From: Anastatus disparis | Lineage: Eukaryota; Arthropoda; Insecta; Hymenoptera; Eupelmidae | Direction: 5' to 3' | Length of the DNA stretch: 64,000 nt | NCBI GenBank assembly: GCA_017163975.1 | Contig: JAFFSR010000347.1 | Coordinates: 2,468,001-2,532,000 of the forward strand | Part shown: one piece after another, positions 32,522 to 43,975 of the stretch | How positions within the stretch are numbered: the first letter of the stretch is position 1 | Layout of the letters: each line of letters opens with the position of its first letter | Made by a program: the position numbers and the translations under genes | The notes under the pieces: generated by a model | What the model was told of the DNA's origin: nothing | Databases searched by the model: none | Seen by the model: the letters and a program-made list of their open reading frames with translations, nothing else

Positions 32522-35052
32522 CCCACACAGCATGAAATATTGCAGTGAAACTTCCACTGAAATATTGTGCTGAAATATTGTCACAAGATTGCAGCAATCT
32601 TGTCTTAACATTGCTAAGAGGTTTCATGAAACATTTCAGTGTGATATTGCTGCAAACTTGCTACAAGGTTACAGAAAATAATTCAAGCAATATTGCAAGG
32701 AACCTTTCATAAAAGGTTGCAGCGAGGTTTCAGCAAGGTTTTATAAAACATTTCATGAAATATTGCAAGAAACCTTTCATAAAAGGTTCCAGCGAGGTTT
32801 CTGCAAGATTTTAGAAACAATTCATGAAATATTGCAAGAAAACTTTCATGACATGTTTCAGCGAGGTTTCCAGCAAGACTTAGAAAACATTTCATAGAAT
32901 ATTGCAAGAAACCTTTCATGAAAGGTTGCAGCGAGGTTTCTGAAAGATTTTAGGAATATTTCATGAAATATTGCAAGAAACCTTTTATAAAAGGTTGCGT
33001 AGAGGTTTCCAGCAAAATTTAGAAAACATTTTATAAAATATTGCAAGGAACCTTTCATGAAAGGTTGCAGCAAGGTTTCTGCAAGATTTTAGAAATATTT
33101 CATGAAATATTGCAAGAAAACTTTCACGAAAGGTTGCAGCGAGGTTTTCAGCACGATTTAGAAATTATTTCATGGAGTATTGCAAGGAACCTTTCATGAA
33201 AGGTTGCAGCGAGGTTTCTGCAAGATTTTAGAAATATTTCATGAAATATTGCAAGAAACCTTTCATGAAAGGTTGCAGCGAGGTTTCTGTAAGATTTTAG
33301 AAACATTTCATGAAATATTGCAAGAAAACTTTCACGAAAGGTTGCAGCGAGGTTTCTGCAAAATTCTAAAAACATTTCATGAAATATTGCAAGAAACCTT
33401 TCACGAAAGGTTTTAGCGAGTTTTCCAGCAAGATTTGGGGAACTTTTCATGGAATATTGCAAGAAACCTTTCATGAAAGATTGCAGCGAGGTTCCTGCAA
33501 GATTTTAGAAACATTTTATGAAATATTGCAAGAAACCTTTCATGAAAGGTTTCAGTGTGGTTCCTAGCAAGATTTGGGGAACATTTTACGAAATATCGCA
33601 AGAGACCTTTGATGAAAGGTTGCAGCAAGGTTCGTGCAAGATTTTAGAAACATTTTACGAAATATTGCAAGATACCTTTTATGAAAGGTTTCAACGAGGT
33701 TTCCAGCAAAATTTGATGAATATTTTATGAAATATTACGAGGTATCTTTTGTTAAAAGTTGCAGTAAGATTTCTGCAAGGTTTTTGACAAGATTTCTAAG
33801 ATATCACAACAAATATTGCTATGTACATTTCGCCAATGGTTATTACCATATTTTTGGCAATCTTTATAAAATATTCCAGAAAAGCATTTCACAAAAAGTA
33901 TCAGCAAAGTTTCATGAATAATTTCAAAATGAAATTGCAGCAAACCTTTCATAAACAGTTTCAGCAATGATTCCGCAAGTTTTTATAAAAGATTCTAAGA
34001 GCAGTCCAGATTCGCTGTTCTTGCCTTATATTTGGTTTCCTGTTATTTACTCAAGTATTTATTGCTGTAGTTGTATTGTAAACGGGAAGTTGAGCGCAAT
34101 AAGTATGCTATTATTATAAATATTTATGCGTAGGGTAAAAAAATCCATCGAATTGTTATTGAAAAAAGTAAAGAACGCATAAATATTAGAAACAAAACCT
34201 TTTATTTCAATATTCTCTACTCTTCTCAAAAACGATGCTGAGGAATTTTTTATTCTTGTGCACAAATATTGATAATAATACTATTGCGCGCAACTAGTAA
34301 TTTATAGATGCAACGATTGATACTTAAGCAAATAAGAAAAACTTTATCACACAAGGATAGAAAATACTGCCTACTATTAAATATCACTGCAGCAAGCTTT
34401 TGGCAAGATTTAAGATGTATTTTACAAAATATTGCAGGAAACCATACGGAAAGGTATGAGCGTTGTTCGCGGCAAAATTTGGGAAAAATTTCATGAAATA
34501 TTACGAGAAACCTTTCATGAAAGATTGCTGCGAGGTTTTCATGAAAGGTTGCTGCGAGGTTTTTAGAAATATTTCAACCAGGTTCTAGCGCGGACATATA
34601 AATGTTGCTGCAATATCTCATAAAGGTTGCTACGAGGTTTTTTGCAAGGTTACGGCGAGATTTTCTGAAAAATTGCTGTGTGGTTGCTTGAAATGTTTTT
34701 GCTATTTTTCCCGCAAGATTCCTGTGAGGTTTCTTGAAATGTTTCTGTTACATTTCCTAAAAGATTGCTGCGAGGTTTCCTGCAAGGTTGCGGCGAGGTG
34801 TTCTAAAAGATTGCTGCAAGGTTTCTTGAAATGATTCTGTTACATTTCCTGAAATATTGCTGTGAGGTTTTCATGAAAGGTTGGTGCAAGGTTTTCTGAA
34901 AGGTTGCTGCGAGGTTTTCAGAAATATTTCAACCAGGTTCTAGCGTGGACATATAAATGTTGCTGCAATCTTTCATGAAAGGTTGCTGCGAAGTTTCGAA
35001 ACTTTCATGAAACCTTGCAGCAACCTTGCAGCAATCTTTTATGCTGTGTGGG
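32522..35052. mobile_element. 2.5 kb satellite-filled element inserted in gag
   Basis: The ends are cccacacagcat and its reverse complement; AT lies at both borders (32520-32521, 35053-35054). Nearly all of the interior is a degenerate tandem repeat built on words such as aacctttcatgaaaggttgc and caagattttagaaacatttc, period about 70 bases, in inverted halves. A non-repetitive core lies at about 33990-34370. The series of 60-110-codon frames here is caused by the repeat. A second copy of the same family, in the opposite orientation, begins at 63548. Confidence 0.85.
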
Positions 35053-35700
35053 ATCTCTCTCGATACGTTGGGCAATTCTTAGAGCTGCAATTAAGGTATC
35101 TGGTCCCTGAACACTTACTGCATACAGTAAATCATCCGAAAGCCCTCTGTTGAAGGATTCTAGTGCGAGTCCTTCGAGCATTACGGTCATATGGGGTACT
35201 TGCACAGCTTGAAATTTCTCCTTGAGCGAGGCCGTGGCTCCTTTCATAAGCCTTTTTATGCGACTGTAATATTCTATTACAGTTTCGTTCCTCCGCATTC
35301 TGATTCTCTGTATCTCAGCACAGTAGTGAGAGTATGTTTTTTTAGGTGAAAAGTATTCTTTTAAGGCGTTCTTCAGGGTTTCGAGGCTATTAATCTCGGT
35401 CCCGCTGACTGCATCTCTAGCGGTATTCCGCAATTTTGCAATCACACCTTTAAAAAACGCGTTGCGGATCCCTTCAGGACAAATATTAAATCCATTTTCC
35501 ACGTCCTGAAGGAAAGTCTTGAGTGGCATGTTCTTACCATCATATAGGGGAATATGCAGCAATGCTTGTTGCACTGTCATGCATTCACCCATGGTATTAA
35601 GCAGAGCATCAGTGATGTTCTGATAATGCGTTAAATTCGCTATTTCTCCTGCCATGGCTAAATTGTTGTCGATTTTGAAGGGAAAGATTTGAAAAATCAC
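35053..35700 (-). pseudogene. Gag capsid region
   Basis: Frame 35700 downward encodes a Gypsy-type capsid: TVQQALLHIPLYDGKNMPLKTF, then the ENGFNICPEG and RNTARDAVSG segments, a KEYFSPKKTYSHYCAEI segment and the FNRGLSDDLLYAV end, as in errantivirus Gag. It is cut at 35052 by the satellite-filled element; the frame continues at 32519. Capsid assembly is the known role. Confidence 0.85.
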
Positions 35701-35764
35701 ACGTGAGTTTTAATAATTCGTTACCCCCCTTGGCGAGGCGTTTATTTAACTCTATTATTTTCCT

Positions 35765-36320
35765 TTAATTACAAAGGTGCAGAGTTTTATTATCGTTCTG
35801 CAAAACGCGATGGCTGTTATTTAAACCGGCAGCGGTTGTTTTAATGTCGATTAAGGATTTTTCTTGGGTTTCTGATAAATTGTCAAATTCCAAGGCCCGT
35901 TGTTCGCAAGCGGTAAGCCTGCTACTTAGATTAAGCACTCTGCGATATTCTTGTTGTTTTGTTAGAACTTCAGCAAGATTATTGCTCATGGATTGCGTCT
36001 TCAGGTTTTATTTTCAATTTCTGGAAATTTTGAGACAATTTTATTATGGCTACTTCGGTCGTCGTCAGACTAGTTTCTAGTGTTTCGGTTCTTTCTAGTA
36101 TCCGGGTGTGTGAAGAGCTTACGTAATTCGCTAATCGTTTGTAATTTCCTTCTAGCACAGATGTGTTTTCTTGCAGATTGTTTATTATTTGTTGTTGTAT
36201 TATAATGGCACTTTCTGCTTCCTCGATCCAGGCTTCGTATAATCCTACTCTTATATTAAAATTGTCTAATAAATTGACGAGGTGATTTAGGTCCAGAGGT
36301 TCTGGGGGAAGGGGAATCAT
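35765..36320 (-). pseudogene. Gag N-terminal coiled-coil region, frameshifted
   Basis: An ATG at 36320 opens a 113-codon frame (MIPLPPEPLDLNHLV...) ending at 35979. A second frame (35989-35765) overlaps it and continues the same type of sequence. Both are heptad-rich (long alternating Leu/Ile with Glu/Gln/Asn), as expected of a coiled coil before capsid. A frame change near 35980 and a stop at 35765 separate this from the capsid frame. Confidence 0.6.
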
Positions 36321-36336
36321 AAGCCGTTAAGGAAAT

Positions 36337-36486
36337 TTAGTTTTGCGGTTTTGTGTTTTCTTTGTTATCTGAGTTTAGCAAATCCTTGCAGAAAGAATTT
36401 AGTGTTTCGTCGATTTCCGCAATATCCTCTCCTTCCTTTGCTTGATTTATGAATTCTATAAATTCCAAACTTACTTCTTGTGTAAG
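36337..36486 (-). CDS. Short open segment upstream of gag, possible exon
   Basis: A 50-codon acidic frame without ATG, open after a stop at 36489, ending TAA at 36337. It follows a tttag that could be an acceptor, and contains a gtaagt-like donor. It could be a remnant of an upstream exon or of gag itself. Weak. Confidence 0.25.
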   Translation of the reverse strand, partial: LTQEVSLEFIEFINQAKEGEDIAEIDETLNSFCKDLLNSDNKENTKPQN

Positions 36487-37152
36487 CTAAAATTCGGCAA
36501 GGATGCCAAAAAATGGCAAATCGGAGGATTTGTCTGTAATGATTCTCATTAAAAAAAGGTATGGTGTTCTAACGTGTTAATCCGTGATTCTAAGTTTGTT
36601 GATAATGGGTAGGTGTCTATCATATGAGGAAAAAAAACAAAGTTTGCGTAACCTATGAATTATAGTCTTTGATAATTTTGGTGGTAAATATTTCCTTGAC
36701 GCGTGTCACAATAAGTTAATGGGATGTTTGTCTTGGTTTTCTTGTTGTACTAGTATAGGGTTATGCGTTTATGTTTTATATATGTGTGGGTATATGCTTT
36801 TGTTACAAGACTCCCTTTTATAATTTATCGAGTCCCAAAAAAAAAACAAAAAAAAACAAAAATAAAAAAAAATTTGAAAAAAAACTTACTTGTAGATGAG
36901 GAATGTTAGTGATGGTTTAGAGGGGAGGAGGAGAAGAACAGAAAAGGGGGGGTGTCCAAGTTCAACAACAAAAGAAAATATATTTATTCACATATATACA
37001 TATACGCAGATACTCCTACGAGCACGTATACACGCGTATAAGTACACTTATGATTACGTATGTATGCACAAGCGTAGCCAAAAAAAAATTGTTACGGAGA
37101 TTGGAAAAGAGTTGTTAAGACGATATGGTAATATATAAAAAAAAGGAAGTTT

Positions 37153-37371
37153 TTAGTTTCCCGAATTCTCAAATAGGCTATTGTACAATTCGTTTATATA
37201 GAATGAGAATTCTAATGACCATTCCACGATTAGTGACTCTAAGGTTGTTTCGGTTTTATTTAATTGCTTTATTGTCTTGAAATTTTTTCTGTGTTCGCGT
37301 CGTGGTATTCCGATTTTAGTTAATGTTTTTCCTATCTCTTTATAGTCGCGAGGGCTCAATGATCGGGGCAT
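37153..37371 (-). CDS. Hypothetical leader frame, 72 codons
   Basis: Starts MPRSLSPRDYKEIGK and is basic in the first half, acidic-hydrophobic in the second. It lies between the LTR and gag. No relative is recognised. A sequence resembling a splice donor (gacag|gtacga) lies at about 37440, upstream on the coding strand, and another (ctacaa|gtaagt) at about 36893. Coding status is uncertain. Confidence 0.3.
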   Translation of the reverse strand: MPRSLSPRDYKEIGKTLTKIGIPRREHRKNFKTIKQLNKTETTLESLIVEWSLEFSFYINELYNSLFENSGN

Positions 37372-38514
37372 AAGAGAAAATATTAATCAAGTTGTTAGGT
37401 ATAGAGATCCTCAGCTGGTAAAAGGAAGAATAGTCGTACCTGTCTAAACGCGTCAGTAATGGCGTCAACCAGGTTAGCAATCACAACAACAACAAAAATT
37501 TTGTAATAAAAAAAAATGTGTGCCTAGGACAGCTATCACTGAGCGCGACAGGGGAGACACTTAAGCTTATAACGTCGGCTGGCGAACTATATAACCAATT
37601 TATAACCTTATAATTGTATTGTTGGTAAAATGAAGGAGCCACGAAAAATAAAGAAAAGAATTTTGCAAAGATAATGTAGTAATCTCGAAAAGACTTAAAT
37701 GAATTAACTTGAGATCGGTTTAGCAAGATGAGATATCGCAGTACTCAAGCGTGGGTGCTTTAGTTGATCTGGAATGAGTTTTGGTGTCACTAGGCGTGTA
37801 GTACACACTAGTGGTTAAAGCTAGTCCTTAGTAACATCAGAACGCTTCAATCAGATTCATGAGAGAGCACCAAGTTAGGGTACATGCACGCTAAACTTAC
37901 AGTTGGAGTTAGTTAAGCGAAAAAAAATAAAAAAAAGGTTGGGCAAGAGGATCAACCTCAAGGGACCTGCTCTATGCCCGCGAAGTCTTTTGGAGATTTC
38001 TACTTATAGGAAGGAAAAAAGAATTTACAATTGTTTTTACTTTCACACTGCAAAGAGGGGAAAAAGGTTTATATAAACGAAGGAGATAAGAGAGCTACAA
38101 ATAGAATTTGTTGTGCAACAGAATTGAGTTATAAAAAAATAAATTTTATTTCAGTTTAGCCAATATCAATTGTAATTCATGAAAATGTTCAAATCAGTGA
38201 ATTTCTCTTTAAAAATGAAAAAGTATTTTATTTGCAAAAACAACCTCCTTGAACAAAGGATTTATTCAATCGAGCTATTTCTGATCTTTTGAATTTAATA
38301 AGAAAGATTTTTCTTATCTGAGAAGAGAAAAAAAAATTCTTAGGCTGATGATCCAATCTGTTAATTTAAAATACAATTATTAATTAATTATTGAAAATGA
38401 ATAATTATATCATCCGATTGTTTTCTAATGATTAATTCTGTAGAAAAAAAAATTTATTTTATCGTAAATAAAAGAAAATAATATTTATAATAATTTCCTA
38501 TATTAATTTATTAT

Positions 38515-38568
<54 letters not shown>

Positions 38569-39582
38569 CCTCTCCTTACCCTAATCCTGAAAAAAGGTAG
38601 CACAAAGTGCTCATGTAAAAGGAAAAGGATAAAAAGGAAAGGTTCTTTTTTAAGCTAGACCCGTTTTTGGTGTAGACGCCATGCTACAACCAGTCCGGGA
38701 TCTCTATGCTTATGTGTTTGTACTAATAAATGCCTCTTATAAGCCACGAAACTCCAATTCTAATTAGTTAAGATTTGAATTACTAATTAATGGCAAATGG
38801 CACTATATACAAGTAAATTTCAATAAGTAACACGTGATTCGAATTTAAGTACTTAAACGTACATTTACAAAGAGGCACTTAATTGAAAATAATATTTAAT
38901 CAAATTCTTACTAATCGTAAGATAAAATAATGTTAATTAAGATTTTACACACTTAATAAATTCACAAAAGAAATATACGTGAATTTATTCTGTAATCAAT
39001 TTTACTAAATTAAGCTTTGATTTTTACTTTAAATGATGTTTCGTTATTGCTGCTACCGGTATGGGGCTGGTGTTTATCCAGCCCCTCGCGGACCTGCAGA
39101 ATAACCGAAAATAAGAACAATAGTCACAAGTATTTATTTTAAGATAAACTTTATTAGAAAAGAGCTGGCCAAAGAGTGCGTACAAAGATTCGGCTTCGAT
39201 CTGCTTAAGCGTCGATCAAGCCGCCGCGGCCGCAATCCTCTCCTACTACTAAGTAGAAGGGATACATTTACATATCTTACATTATACTATTACAGGTGCG
39301 CTTAGATGTGTGCTTGCGTACGTCACTTTATGGGCGTGGATCGGCGCACATCTAAGCGCGTACATATATTCTTATTAATATCCATCTCGCGCGCTGATAT
39401 ACTTTCTAATTGCTATGTCGCGCCGACGCACAAGATAGAGATAGACCTTTGACGTGATGATTCGAATTCAAGAGAGAATAAGATTATTGCTAATTATCTT
39501 TTATTTTATTCTTTTTTCTTACTTATTCTCTCTGAAATTCTCTATCAATTCTTTATATTATAAATATAATATAAGTGAGGTC

Positions 39583-39638
<56 letters not shown>

Positions 39639-40365
39639 ATATGTTATTTAATAATAATGGTTTTAATAAAAAAAAGAATAAGATTTTAATTGATAATAAA
39701 AGAAACTCCAATTTATTATTTTTAAATTGATTTAAAAGAAAAATTAAATTTTATTATTAATTCCCTTGATAATTATTCTTAGAGAGTCCAAAAAAAAAGT
39801 TATTTTGACAACTGGACGTAAAAAGAAAAATTCGTTACGGTGCGAAGTTATTCTAATTTGTTCATATATGTATGATCAACTATATTGAATTAACGAAATT
39901 GTAAATGAATTATAACTAATTAAAATAACAAGTATAACGGCTGCTCGTAGAATGGGTGCTAGTAATCTGTGTACGTATACTTGCGTGCACAATCATTCAC
40001 GCATATACACGCACATATGTTATAGGTCGGGCTTGACTTTGTTGTAAGGAAAAAAAAAATTGTTCCTCAAAATTTGTTTAAAATAAAGCAGGGGGGGTTC
40101 TTGGAGTTAATATATATGCGTATATGCATATAAGGAAAAATATAGAAAAATACATATATATGTGAATGTAACACAATATGTCTATGAACATAGACATATA
40201 TGTATATATATATTTATATTCATATATATATGTATACGTATACAAATGTATATGTTACGATATTGTATTATGTTATGTTTATTAATAATTAGACGATTAA
40301 TTATAATATTTTATAATAGCAATTATAGTAGAGGGGAATGGGTCATGGGAAAAAGCTACGTATAC

Positions 40366-40408
<43 letters not shown>

Positions 40409-41587
40409 TTATAAAAAGAGAAGGGAGACCGAGTGGTGAGGGAGATCGTTCTAACGTTGTAAGAGAAGCGTATTGAAAGATAATAAGGGAAAAGAGAAAA
40501 GAAGAAGAAGAAGAGAGAGAAAGAAAGAGAGAGAAGAAGTTTCGGGTGTTGCGGCACGCAGACTACTAGGCTAAAAAGCCTTAGTTTTAAGTATAGTATG
40601 AGTCAAGGAGAGAGAGAGAGAGAGAAATAGAGAAAGAAAAGAAAAGATGCTAGTAATACTCGGTATTATTAAGAATTTAAACCGATTTTCGTTATTTTAA
40701 TAATTAGTTGAATTTGTTAATTAATCCTTACTATTTTTTTTTTTTATAAAGAAAATTGTTTATTGCAAAAAAGAAAGAAAATATGTGTTTGTCGATTAAT
40801 ATTTATATTATTAGTTATTTATCTAATGGGAGATAAATCTCTCTCTTTTTTTTCGTTAGTAAAAAAAACTCCGTTAAAAAAAATTTGTATGGATTTTTAT
40901 TTGTTGATTTAATAATATCGAAGACAGTCAACCTTCTGTATTTGAGGGTTGCGTTGTTTTATTTTTTTATTATTTTTTTCTTCGAAAGAACATTAACGAG
41001 CGGAGCAAAAATTTCTATGAGTTGCCATCGGGAAACGTACGACAAAGAGCTATGTGCACGTGTATAGATTTTCTATGCACGCTGCTGTGTATTTTTCCGC
41101 TTGTTAAAAGAACTTAAAAAAAAGGGGATCGAAAAAGAAAAGGAGGAAATATTTAATGTTATAAAATTTTTAGTAAAAAAAAAACGAGAAATAAAAATAG
41201 TTATAGTTTATTACTTAATTATTATTATTTTTATGTTTTTTAAATTTTTAAGTTATAAGGAAAGTATTTTGTTCATGGAAAATACTAATTTATAATTAAA
41301 ATATATAAGATTAATTATTATATTTAATTTAGATCAGTTTACTAAAATATTAGTTTGAGGATGATGAAATATGACAAAAAAATGATTTGAGAGAAAGAAC
41401 GTTTATTTAGTATTGTAAAAAAACAAAATTAGATATGTATTAATTTTATGTATGTTAAGTATTTTATTTATTTAGAATTCTATTTTATAACTTTGATTTT
41501 TATAATTAAATTATATAGAAAAAAAATTTGTTATCTTTGTTCATAGTTTTTAGCGATATTTCGCGATTCTAAATTGCAAAATAAAAA
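37372..41587. other. Very long 5' leader of the retroelement, no clear genes
   Basis: About 4.2 kb between the primer site and the first gag-like frame. It holds TA microsatellites (38518-38569, 39585-39635, 40377-40403) and a GA-rich run (40495-40650). A GC-richer block lies at about 39050-39430, with inverted gcgcttagatgtg / cacatctaagcgc words and an AATAAA-like motif on the minus strand, which could be a degraded solo LTR of another element. No long open frame is convincing. Confidence 0.5.
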
Positions 41588-41605
41588 TTCCACCGCTGGA
41601 CACCA
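41588..41605 (-). other. Candidate primer-binding site
   Basis: On the minus strand, 13 bases after the LTR end, tggtgtccagcggtgg begins with the TGG complementary to a tRNA CCA end. The tRNA was not identified, and the gap to the LTR is longer than usual. Confidence 0.4.
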
Positions 41606-41618
41606 GTTTTCAAATAGC

Positions 41619-41860
41619 TGTAACGTCCGAACGTTAATAAATTTTTATTTATTAATTCATTCGCGCGTTACAGTTCCTATTGCGTCGAGCGGTTACACAA
41701 TAGGAAGCTTTTGCGTGGCAGAGGGTTAGAGTAGCGGATAAGTTATTGAGCAGGCTCGAGAGCCAGTTTTTAGAATCAGAAAATTTGTAATTTGTTCAAG
41801 ACTTACCTTTTACCTGGTCTTGGATATTAATACTCGTTTCCTTCTCTTTATAGATGTATG

Positions 41861-41923
<63 letters not shown>

Positions 41924-42479
41924 TTATATTTCTGGATAAATATACACAACTAGTTTATTTATTATTTTGTATATTTGAATTTATTTATACTTTTTGTACA
42001 CACTTGCGATTCACTATGGTGAATATATTTTAGAACAAACTCAGATTTTTTTTATTAGTTGCCTTCGATGGCTTTTCAACAATTATCTTGACCCTTGGTC
42101 TTAGCGACGTACAGTACTGAATGAAAAATATAATATGAAAAACAGAACTTTTTTAGATGGACCTATGAGCTTATATATATATCTGAGATTTTGAAGAAAT
42201 CTTCAGATAATGTTAATTTACGAGTTTAGTCTAATTTATGACCCCATAAAGTATTTAATTTATGAGGTGAAAAAAAAGAAGTGTCTCGTTACTACTAGAG
42301 AAGCTAGTAGATGCGTCATAGGTCACCGCGGGTCATTAGAGATAAGCAGCGTGTCCTGTGTGTGTGGCTCACAGATGTGAAGAGCGACAAGTTCGTTTCT
42401 TTCATCTTAGCGAAAGAAAAAGAGAAAAAAAGTAAAATTTTAAATAATTATAAATAAATGAGGATCTGAGTTTGTTACA
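41619..42479 (-). repeat. Errantivirus-like 5' LTR
   Basis: 861 bp, partner of 19912-20778, including the (TA)n tract at 41863-41921. As the 5' LTR on the minus strand it should hold the promoter. No single TATA box can be chosen among the many AT-rich words. Confidence 0.95.
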
Positions 42480-42483
42480 TACG

Positions 42484-42780
42484 TATGAATAGACAATGCA
42501 TTTTCCCAAAATATGTTTTTTAGAAATTTGCTCTATTAATATTTTAGTTTTTGATAAAATACTTTAACAACAATATCTAGTCCATTTGTTACTTCTTTAC
42601 TTTGCCCTATATTATTTGTAATTTTTTTCCATTTCGGATTGCATCTCATAGTAATGAAAAAATCTGGTTTCCCAATTCTTCGTACTAATGTCATAAGATT
42701 AAGAAAATTTCAATATAAGGAACGCGGACTTCCTGTAAAAGTTGGTGGTAATATAAACTTTTTTCTTATACTATGATTGT
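42484..42780 (-). pseudogene. Helitron Rep region, upstream part
   Basis: One minus-strand frame reads ILPPTFTGSPRSLY, then after a stop RRIGKPDFFITMRCNPKW and NGLDIVVKVFYQKL, then two stops and an FWENALSIHTY end. These are the conserved segments just N-terminal to the HUH motif in Helitron Rep proteins. The frame runs straight into the retroelement border and continues on the other side at 19911. Confidence 0.85.
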
Positions 42781-43002
42781 CAATAATAATTATTCACTTT
42801 TATTAAAGCTTATTGATTTACAAAAAATTAAAAAATTTTTTATTTCAATGCAGTACAATATAATGAATATGTAAAAAAAAAAAAATTAAATACATCTTTT
42901 ATATTTAACTACTATTGTCAATGAAATTAGCAGATTTATATATAATAATTATAATATATAAAAATGCAACCGAGCGACCTCAGGAGTGAGGTAAATTTTG
43001 CT
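42781..43002. other. AT-rich spacer
   Basis: No recognised feature; probably degraded Helitron sequence. Confidence 0.4.
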
Positions 43003-43943
43003 CGTAGTGAAGTAAAACAAAATCTATTCATTTTATTAATTTAAGTGACCGGTAGAATGTTTGTTAAGAATTGATAGTTTTTTTTCTGTTCGAAATTCAT
43101 AGATACGACGGTATAGAGTGATCAGAGTGAGAGGGCCAGAGTGAGTGACCACGTGTCTAATGATTTTGCTGACGGAAAAATTTGAATTAATAAATCTAAT
43201 TAAATTTGAATAAATTTTGAATCGAAATTTAATTATTTAAATAATTGACCGGTGAATAAATTACTTGAAGTTGAGAAAACTTATTAAAATTTGTTGACAC
43301 AGTGGTACGCAGTGTACATAGTGTTAGAGAGAAAAAGCGATATAAAGCGACACGGGTTTTTGGCAGCCATTTTGAATAAATAAAACTTCCTATTTATTTC
43401 AGCTAACGCTCTGCCGTCCAAAGTGTAAAAGTGGTTAACTACATTGGAATCCCATTGGAGTTAAGGTTTTCTTACTTTGGACGGCAGCGCTGACGAGTGA
43501 ATTTTAATTTTTTTGAGAAGAGTGATTATTAATTAAGAATTAAATTTGTTTTATATCTTTATTACAATTAAAATTTGCATGTGTGCTGAGTGGGTTATGA
43601 GAGCGCGCGTTGTATTAAAGATTTACTATATGCCTACCTATTGATTACGGAGTGAAAATAAATTTGTGAAATATTAAGTTATATTGATGCGTTAAAGAGA
43701 AATTATTTTATGTTGTGTTCGTGTATACCTCTCGAACTTTTAGCTTCGAAAATTTTTCGCTAGAGGTCGCCACCTTTTGATCCAAGACAGCCCGAGGTTC
43801 GTGCCTACCGTGAGTTAGCTGGTGGTTTGTTTTGCGCCTTAATGAAATAACATTTTTGGCAAACCGAAGTTTGCGTGCTCGGACGGGCAGAATTATATTT
43901 TCATTATTTGATTTTTTTGTTCAAATAGAACTAAATTCCTACA
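43003..43943 (+). repeat. Gypsy long LTR, copy B (5'-truncated)
   Basis: Homologous to the last third of the full LTR (54568-54965), starting at gtagtgaagtaaaacaaaat and ending ctaca before the primer site. Relative to the other copy it has two extra segments (about 43330-43600 and 43660-43925), which may be insertions here or deletions there. This is the 5' LTR of the element with pol at 47800-50592. Confidence 0.8.
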
Positions 43944-43950
43944 TCGAAAA

Positions 43951-43975
43951 TGGCACCTGGAACGTAGGGCTTGGA
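43951..43975 (+). other. Primer-binding site, tRNA-Lys-like
   Basis: tggcacctggaacgtagggc resembles the Lys-tRNA complement used by many Gypsy elements (TGGCGCCCAACGTGGGGC) except for an insertion and a few changes. It lies 7 bases after the LTR. The second copy is at 54973. Confidence 0.6.

Larger units (their letters stand above)
19912..42479 (-). mobile_element. Errantivirus-like endogenous retrovirus, 22.6 kb, three env-like genes
   Basis: Two ~865-bp LTRs (TGT...ACA) bound the element in direct orientation, with TACG on both outer sides (19908-19911, 42480-42483), a 4-bp target duplication as in Gypsy/errantiviruses. Genes run on the minus strand: gag, protease, RT/RNase H, integrase, three tandem Env-like frames, then two accessory frames before the 3' LTR. 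Nested in it are a 2.5 kb satellite-filled element (32522-35052) and a 262-bp MITE (27904-28165). The RT N-terminal half is deleted and several stops and frameshifts are present, so this copy is defective. The number of env-like and accessory frames is far beyond the usual single env of insect errantiviruses. Confidence 0.9.

Noticed and set aside
32707..33967. Series of 60-110-codon frames with repeated FLAIFHE / ETFHERLQ words
   Set aside because: The ~70-bp satellite yields the same peptide in tandem; the element is non-coding.
43003..43943. tRNA gene near the Lys-like sequence
   Set aside because: Only the 3'-complement (primer site) is present; no cloverleaf arms around it.
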